This document shows positions 5,956-9,100 of a DNA stretch of 9,100 nucleotides, in pieces. Position 1 is the first letter of the stretch. Every line of letters starts with the position of its first letter. Under the pieces are notes generated by a model. It was not told the DNA's origin, ran no database searches, and saw only the letters and a program-made list of their open reading frames with translations. The position numbers and the translations under genes were made by a program. Source of the DNA: an uncultured bacterium (GTDB lineage Bacteria; Bacillota_I; Bacilli_A; RF39; UBA660); the NCBI GenBank assembly GCA_905215635.1, contig CAJMQX010000020.1, positions 1 to 9,100 on the forward strand, read 5' to 3'.

Positions 5956-7575
5956 TTAACAATATGGTATCATTCTAACTATCTTATTAGGAAGTATCTC
6001 TTTCAAATACTTAAAATTAATAAGTAAATATACTATTCCACATACTATTCCTGTAATAGCTAAATTAAATACTTGTACCATTCTACTAGGGTTATCTATA
6101 GGTAAAATCATCTTAAATCCTTTAAACATCACTATAAGTACTATTACTGATAGGATAAATCTAGGTATAACCTTAATCGTATCCCTATAATTAAGATGCA
6201 TTTCCTTATTTAAATAAATAATACTAATACTATTAGATAATAAGAAACCTAATAAAGTAGCCGTAATTGCTCCATAATATGCTGGTAAATTAAGTTTAGC
6301 AAATAAATACATTAAAGGTATATCTAATATTAAATTAGTTAAAAGACCAGTTATAACACTTACATATATTAATTTAGATTTATTTAAACTCTGTAATAAA
6401 GAATTAATAACCATATATAAACAGTCAAAGATTGTTACTATTATCGTATATTTAATTATCTTACTACCATATTCACTACTACCATAGAAGACATCCCATA
6501 AGCTTTGTGACATACAACTTAAATATATTGCTAAAGGAGCTACAATTAAAAGTATTATTTTTAAACATTTATTAAAGTTATTATTTACTGCTAACATATT
6601 CTTCTCCGTATAATCTTTTACCATATTAGGAATAAGACTAACTATAAGTCCTGTAGAAATAGAAGTAATAATAGTATTAAATTTAACTCCCCAAGTAGTA
6701 AATACACTACTAATAAATTCTGTATCAGTAGCACTAAATCCTAATTTAGGCAATGTCCTAATTACTAGTATCATATCTGTTGAAGTATATAAAGTATTAG
6801 CAAGATTAATAACAATAAAAGGTATTGAATAACATATTATCTTCTTAATAATTTCCTTATCCTCATCTTTAGTAGTAACTGGTTTAATATCAAGTCCTAT
6901 TTGTTTTTTATTATGTTTAACTACTCTATTAAGATAGATAAATGTTGCTATTCCTCCTATACATGCTGCAAATACAGAAATACCTACTCCATATTTTATT
7001 GGTAATTTAAAAGTATAAGTACATAAATAACTACCTACTATAATTACTAATATTCTAACTATTTGTTCTATAACTTGACTAATAGAAGGTTCTTTAATAT
7101 ATCTATGTCCTTGTAAATAACCTCTCTCAATACTAAGAAATGGTATAATTAATAATGCAAATGATATTAATCTAATAACAAATGTAACATCATCTATGGT
7201 ATTTCCTCCTTCAAGTTCTCCAATAATTAAATTAGATAACTGTGGAGCAAAACTAAAACAAACTACAAAAGCAAATATCGAGAAAATCATTACAATATTT
7301 GTAGCTATTCTATACATCCTTGTTTTCTTATTCATTTCCCCAAGTGTATTATATTCACTAGTAAGTTTACTTATTGCTAAAGGTATTCCAGCTGATGAAA
7401 TAATTAGAAAAACATTATATATATTATAAGCATATCCATATAATGTTCCTCCCTGTTCTCCTATTATCTTATAAAAAGGAATTACATATAATACACCCAA
7501 TATCTTTGTAATAATAATACAAAATGTCGCAATAAAGGCTCCCTCTAAAAAAGATGATTTCTTTAATTTATTCAT
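5956..7575 (-). CDS. Polysaccharide/lipid II flippase, MurJ/YtgP/SpoVB type (MOP superfamily)
   Basis: A 539-residue polytopic membrane protein with about 14 hydrophobic segments, the length and topology of the MOP-superfamily flippases that move undecaprenyl-linked precursors across the membrane. Family hallmarks are the N-terminal FLEGAFIATFCIIITKILG, then IPFYKIIGEQGGTLYGYAY, the AGIPLAISKLTSEYN loop, RGYLQG (151-156) and SQVIEQIVRI (166-175). These are close to Bacillus subtilis YtgP, the lipid II flippase also called MurJ, but the family includes SpoVB and capsule exporters, so the exact lipid is inferred. The frame opens at GTG 7587, but that GTG is part of the ribosome binding site GAGGA (7585-7581); ATG 7575 is taken as the start. 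It follows asnB by one base, suggesting coordinated cell-envelope functions. Confidence 0.88.
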   Translation of the reverse strand: MNKLKKSSFLEGAFIATFCIIITKILGVLYVIPFYKIIGEQGGTLYGYAYNIYNVFLIISSAGIPLAISKLTSEYNTLGEMNKKTRMYRIATNIVMIFSIFAFVVCFSFAPQLSNLIIGELEGGNTIDDVTFVIRLISFALLIIPFLSIERGYLQGHRYIKEPSISQVIEQIVRILVIIVGSYLCTYTFKLPIKYGVGISVFAACIGGIATFIYLNRVVKHNKKQIGLDIKPVTTKDEDKEIIKKIICYSIPFIVINLANTLYTSTDMILVIRTLPKLGFSATDTEFISSVFTTWGVKFNTIITSISTGLIVSLIPNMVKDYTEKNMLAVNNNFNKCLKIILLIVAPLAIYLSCMSQSLWDVFYGSSEYGSKIIKYTIIVTIFDCLYMVINSLLQSLNKSKLIYVSVITGLLTNLILDIPLMYLFAKLNLPAYYGAITATLLGFLLSNSISIIYLNKEMHLNYRDTIKVIPRFILSVIVLIVMFKGFKMILPIDNPSRMVQVFNLAITGIVCGIVYLLINFKYLKEILPNKIVRMIPYC

Positions 7576-7576
7576 A

Positions 7577-9100
7577 TTAATCCTCACAAAAATATACTTT
7601 ATACCATATCAAGAATATATAAATATTATATATCTTTCTACCATTATTACATATTCCTTGATAATGATCTTCTAATAATTTATTTATTACATCTTTATCA
7701 AAAAACTTTGATACATAATCATAATTAAAGCATTTCTTAACTTCCTTATAATATTTTTCTTCTCTTATCCACTTAGAAAATGGAACTGGAAATCCTAATT
7801 TTCTTCTCTTAGACCAATCTTCTGGCATAACTTCATCAGCTACACTTCTAAATATTTCTTTTGTCTTTTTCTTTCTTACAAGATATTTTGTAGGTATTTT
7901 TCTAGCTACATTCCATACTTCTTTATCAAGAAAAGGTACTCTAAGTTCTATTGAATTAGCCATTGTCATTTTATCTGCTTTAAGTAATATATCTTGTGGT
8001 AACCAGAAATGCATATCTATATACATCTTTTTTAAAACATCATTCTCATGTTTTACTTTCTCATAATAAGGTTTAATTACATCCGTAGTAGTCATATTAT
8101 CCTTAAGTCTATCACATAGTATCTCATTAGCCTCTTCTTCATTCATCACTTGAGCATGTCCAATATATCTCTCACAGAAAGGCTTACTATATTTAATTAA
8201 AGTATTCTTACCAGGAAAATGTGGTAACTTCTTAGCTATTCCTGCTATTGGCTTTTTAATAAAACCTGGCATATTCATATATATCTTTACTGGTAAAGGT
8301 TCTAAATATTCATTATACCCTCCAAACATCTCATCAGATCCTTCTCCCGATAATACTACTTTTACTTGTTTACGAGCTAATTCTGATAAGAATAATAAAG
8401 GTACTGTCGAAAGATTAGCATGTGGTTCATCAGTATAATATTCTACCTTAGGAAGACTTTCAAAAAATTCTTCTTTTGAAATATACTTACTATAATTCTT
8501 AACATGCATTAAATCAGAAAAATCTTTTGCCATTTTTGTCTCATCAAATCCTGCCACATCAAATCCTACTGAAAAAGTCTTATCAGGTTTAGCTACACTA
8601 ACAACGTATGATGAATCTACTCCTCCTGATAAATAAGAACCAACTTCAACATCAGAAGTAATTTGATGATATTTAATTGAATTAGCTAAAACATCTTTAA
8701 TCTCTTTTTTATATTCTTCATAAGGTTTATTCTCTTTATCATAAACAATATTAAAGTATTCTCCAATCTTTAACTCTCCGTCATGATATTTAAAATAATG
8801 CCCAGGTTTTAACTTATATACATTCTTAAAGAATGTTTCTTCAAAAACAGAGTATTGAAAAATTAAATACATCTTCAAAGACTTATCATTTACTTCCTTA
8901 ACAAAATTAGGATGTGGTATCATCCCCTTAATTTCTGAGCCGAACATAAATTCATCATCTTTTTTATAATAGTAAAATGGTTTAATACCAAAATGATCAC
9001 GACATCCTACTAATTCTCCACTCTTAGTATTATATATAACAAAAGCAAACATTCCTCTTAATCTAGGAAATAATTCCTCTTTATACTCTTCATATCCATG
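7577..9100 (-). CDS. asnB: Asparagine synthase (glutamine-hydrolysing), 5' end beyond the window
   Basis: AsnB transfers the amide of glutamine to an ATP-activated carboxylate, normally aspartate. The open frame runs to the window edge: 16 more codons (HGYEEYKEELFPRLRG) precede the internal Met at 9052, so 507 residues are visible and about 100 N-terminal ones, including the expected catalytic Cys2, are missing. Counted from the window edge, the glutaminase domain shows RDHFGIKP (34-41) and the synthetase domain has the ATP pyrophosphatase loop SGGVDSS (158-164) and GEGSDEMFGGY (252-262). The C-terminus is complete. Some AsnB-type enzymes amidate meso-diaminopimelate in peptidoglycan precursors (Bacillus subtilis AsnB, corynebacterial LtsA); the adjacent MurJ-type flippase makes that a real alternative to asparagine synthesis, but the sequence does not decide. 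Any promoter or T-box would lie beyond 9100. Confidence 0.93.
   Translation of the reverse strand, partial: HGYEEYKEELFPRLRGMFAFVIYNTKSGELVGCRDHFGIKPFYYYKKDDEFMFGSEIKGMIPHPNFVKEVNDKSLKMYLIFQYSVFEETFFKNVYKLKPGHYFKYHDGELKIGEYFNIVYDKENKPYEEYKKEIKDVLANSIKYHQITSDVEVGSYLSGGVDSSYVVSVAKPDKTFSVGFDVAGFDETKMAKDFSDLMHVKNYSKYISKEEFFESLPKVEYYTDEPHANLSTVPLLFLSELARKQVKVVLSGEGSDEMFGGYNEYLEPLPVKIYMNMPGFIKKPIAGIAKKLPHFPGKNTLIKYSKPFCERYIGHAQVMNEEEANEILCDRLKDNMTTTDVIKPYYEKVKHENDVLKKMYIDMHFWLPQDILLKADKMTMANSIELRVPFLDKEVWNVARKIPTKYLVRKKKTKEIFRSVADEVMPEDWSKRRKLGFPVPFSKWIREEKYYKEVKKCFNYDYVSKFFDKDVINKLLEDHYQGICNNGRKIYNIYIFLIWYKVYFCED
7581..7585 (-). promoter_or_regulatory. Shine-Dalgarno site fixing the flippase start at ATG 7575
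   Basis: GAGGA, the spacer TTAAT and ATG make a well-spaced ribosome binding site within the last codons of asnB. The alternative GTG start at 7587 overlaps this site and has no Shine-Dalgarno of its own, so the four extra N-terminal residues are unlikely. Confidence 0.8.

Noticed and set aside
7196..7429. Plus-strand open frame of 77 codons inside the flippase gene
   Set aside because: It is a shadow of the membrane-protein codons on the minus strand.
7576..7587. GTG 7587 as the flippase start, giving an overlap with asnB
   Set aside because: The GTG belongs to the ribosome binding site for ATG 7575 and has no Shine-Dalgarno of its own.
1..9100. Reassigned genetic code (TGA as Trp), as in mycoplasmas
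   Set aside because: Trp residues such as the WW in the ATPase are TGG, and TGA ends the ATPase gene at an ATGA junction.

Overview
The window comes from a low-GC, Gram-positive-type (Firmicutes-like) genome. Hand-counted 60-base blocks run from about 18% to 52% G+C, and most are below 35%. Every supported gene lies on the minus strand, so transcription runs from position 9100 down to 1. Trp is encoded by TGG and TGA serves as a stop (end of the ABC ATPase gene), so the mycoplasma code is not used. Strong purine-rich Shine-Dalgarno sites, a YtgP/SpoVB-type flippase and a clostridial/bacillary-style AsnB fit an AT-rich member of the Clostridia or Bacilli, possibly an uncultured gut lineage. 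The species cannot be told from this window.

Layout in transcription order. (1) 9100-5956: the 3' five-sixths of an asparagine synthetase gene (asnB), then a MurJ/YtgP-type lipid flippase one base later. The two are almost certainly translated from one mRNA, and a shared role in cell-wall precursor work is possible. (2) 5918-2767: an extended -10 promoter candidate, a 684-residue protein with an alpha/beta-hydrolase-like N-terminal half and a long helical C-terminal half carrying an LXG-like motif, and a two-pass membrane protein resembling the DUF5305 family. This pair is the least understood part of the window. (3) 2766-2624: an intergenic stretch with a weak promoter candidate, a 14-codon leader ORF and a terminator-like hairpin overlapping it, placed just ahead of (4). 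(4) 2623-68: a three-gene ABC exporter, one ATPase and two ABC-2 (DUF990-type) permeases, ending in a terminator-like hairpin at 21-50.

The most interesting items are the leader ORF with overlapping terminator upstream of the exporter, which looks like a translation-sensing attenuator, and the hydrolase/helical protein with its membrane partner. Two gene starts are set downstream of the longest open frame because a clear Shine-Dalgarno site points to an internal ATG. No RNA genes, insertion sequences, CRISPR arrays or tRNA-like structures were seen. No gene-free stretch exceeds about 145 bases.
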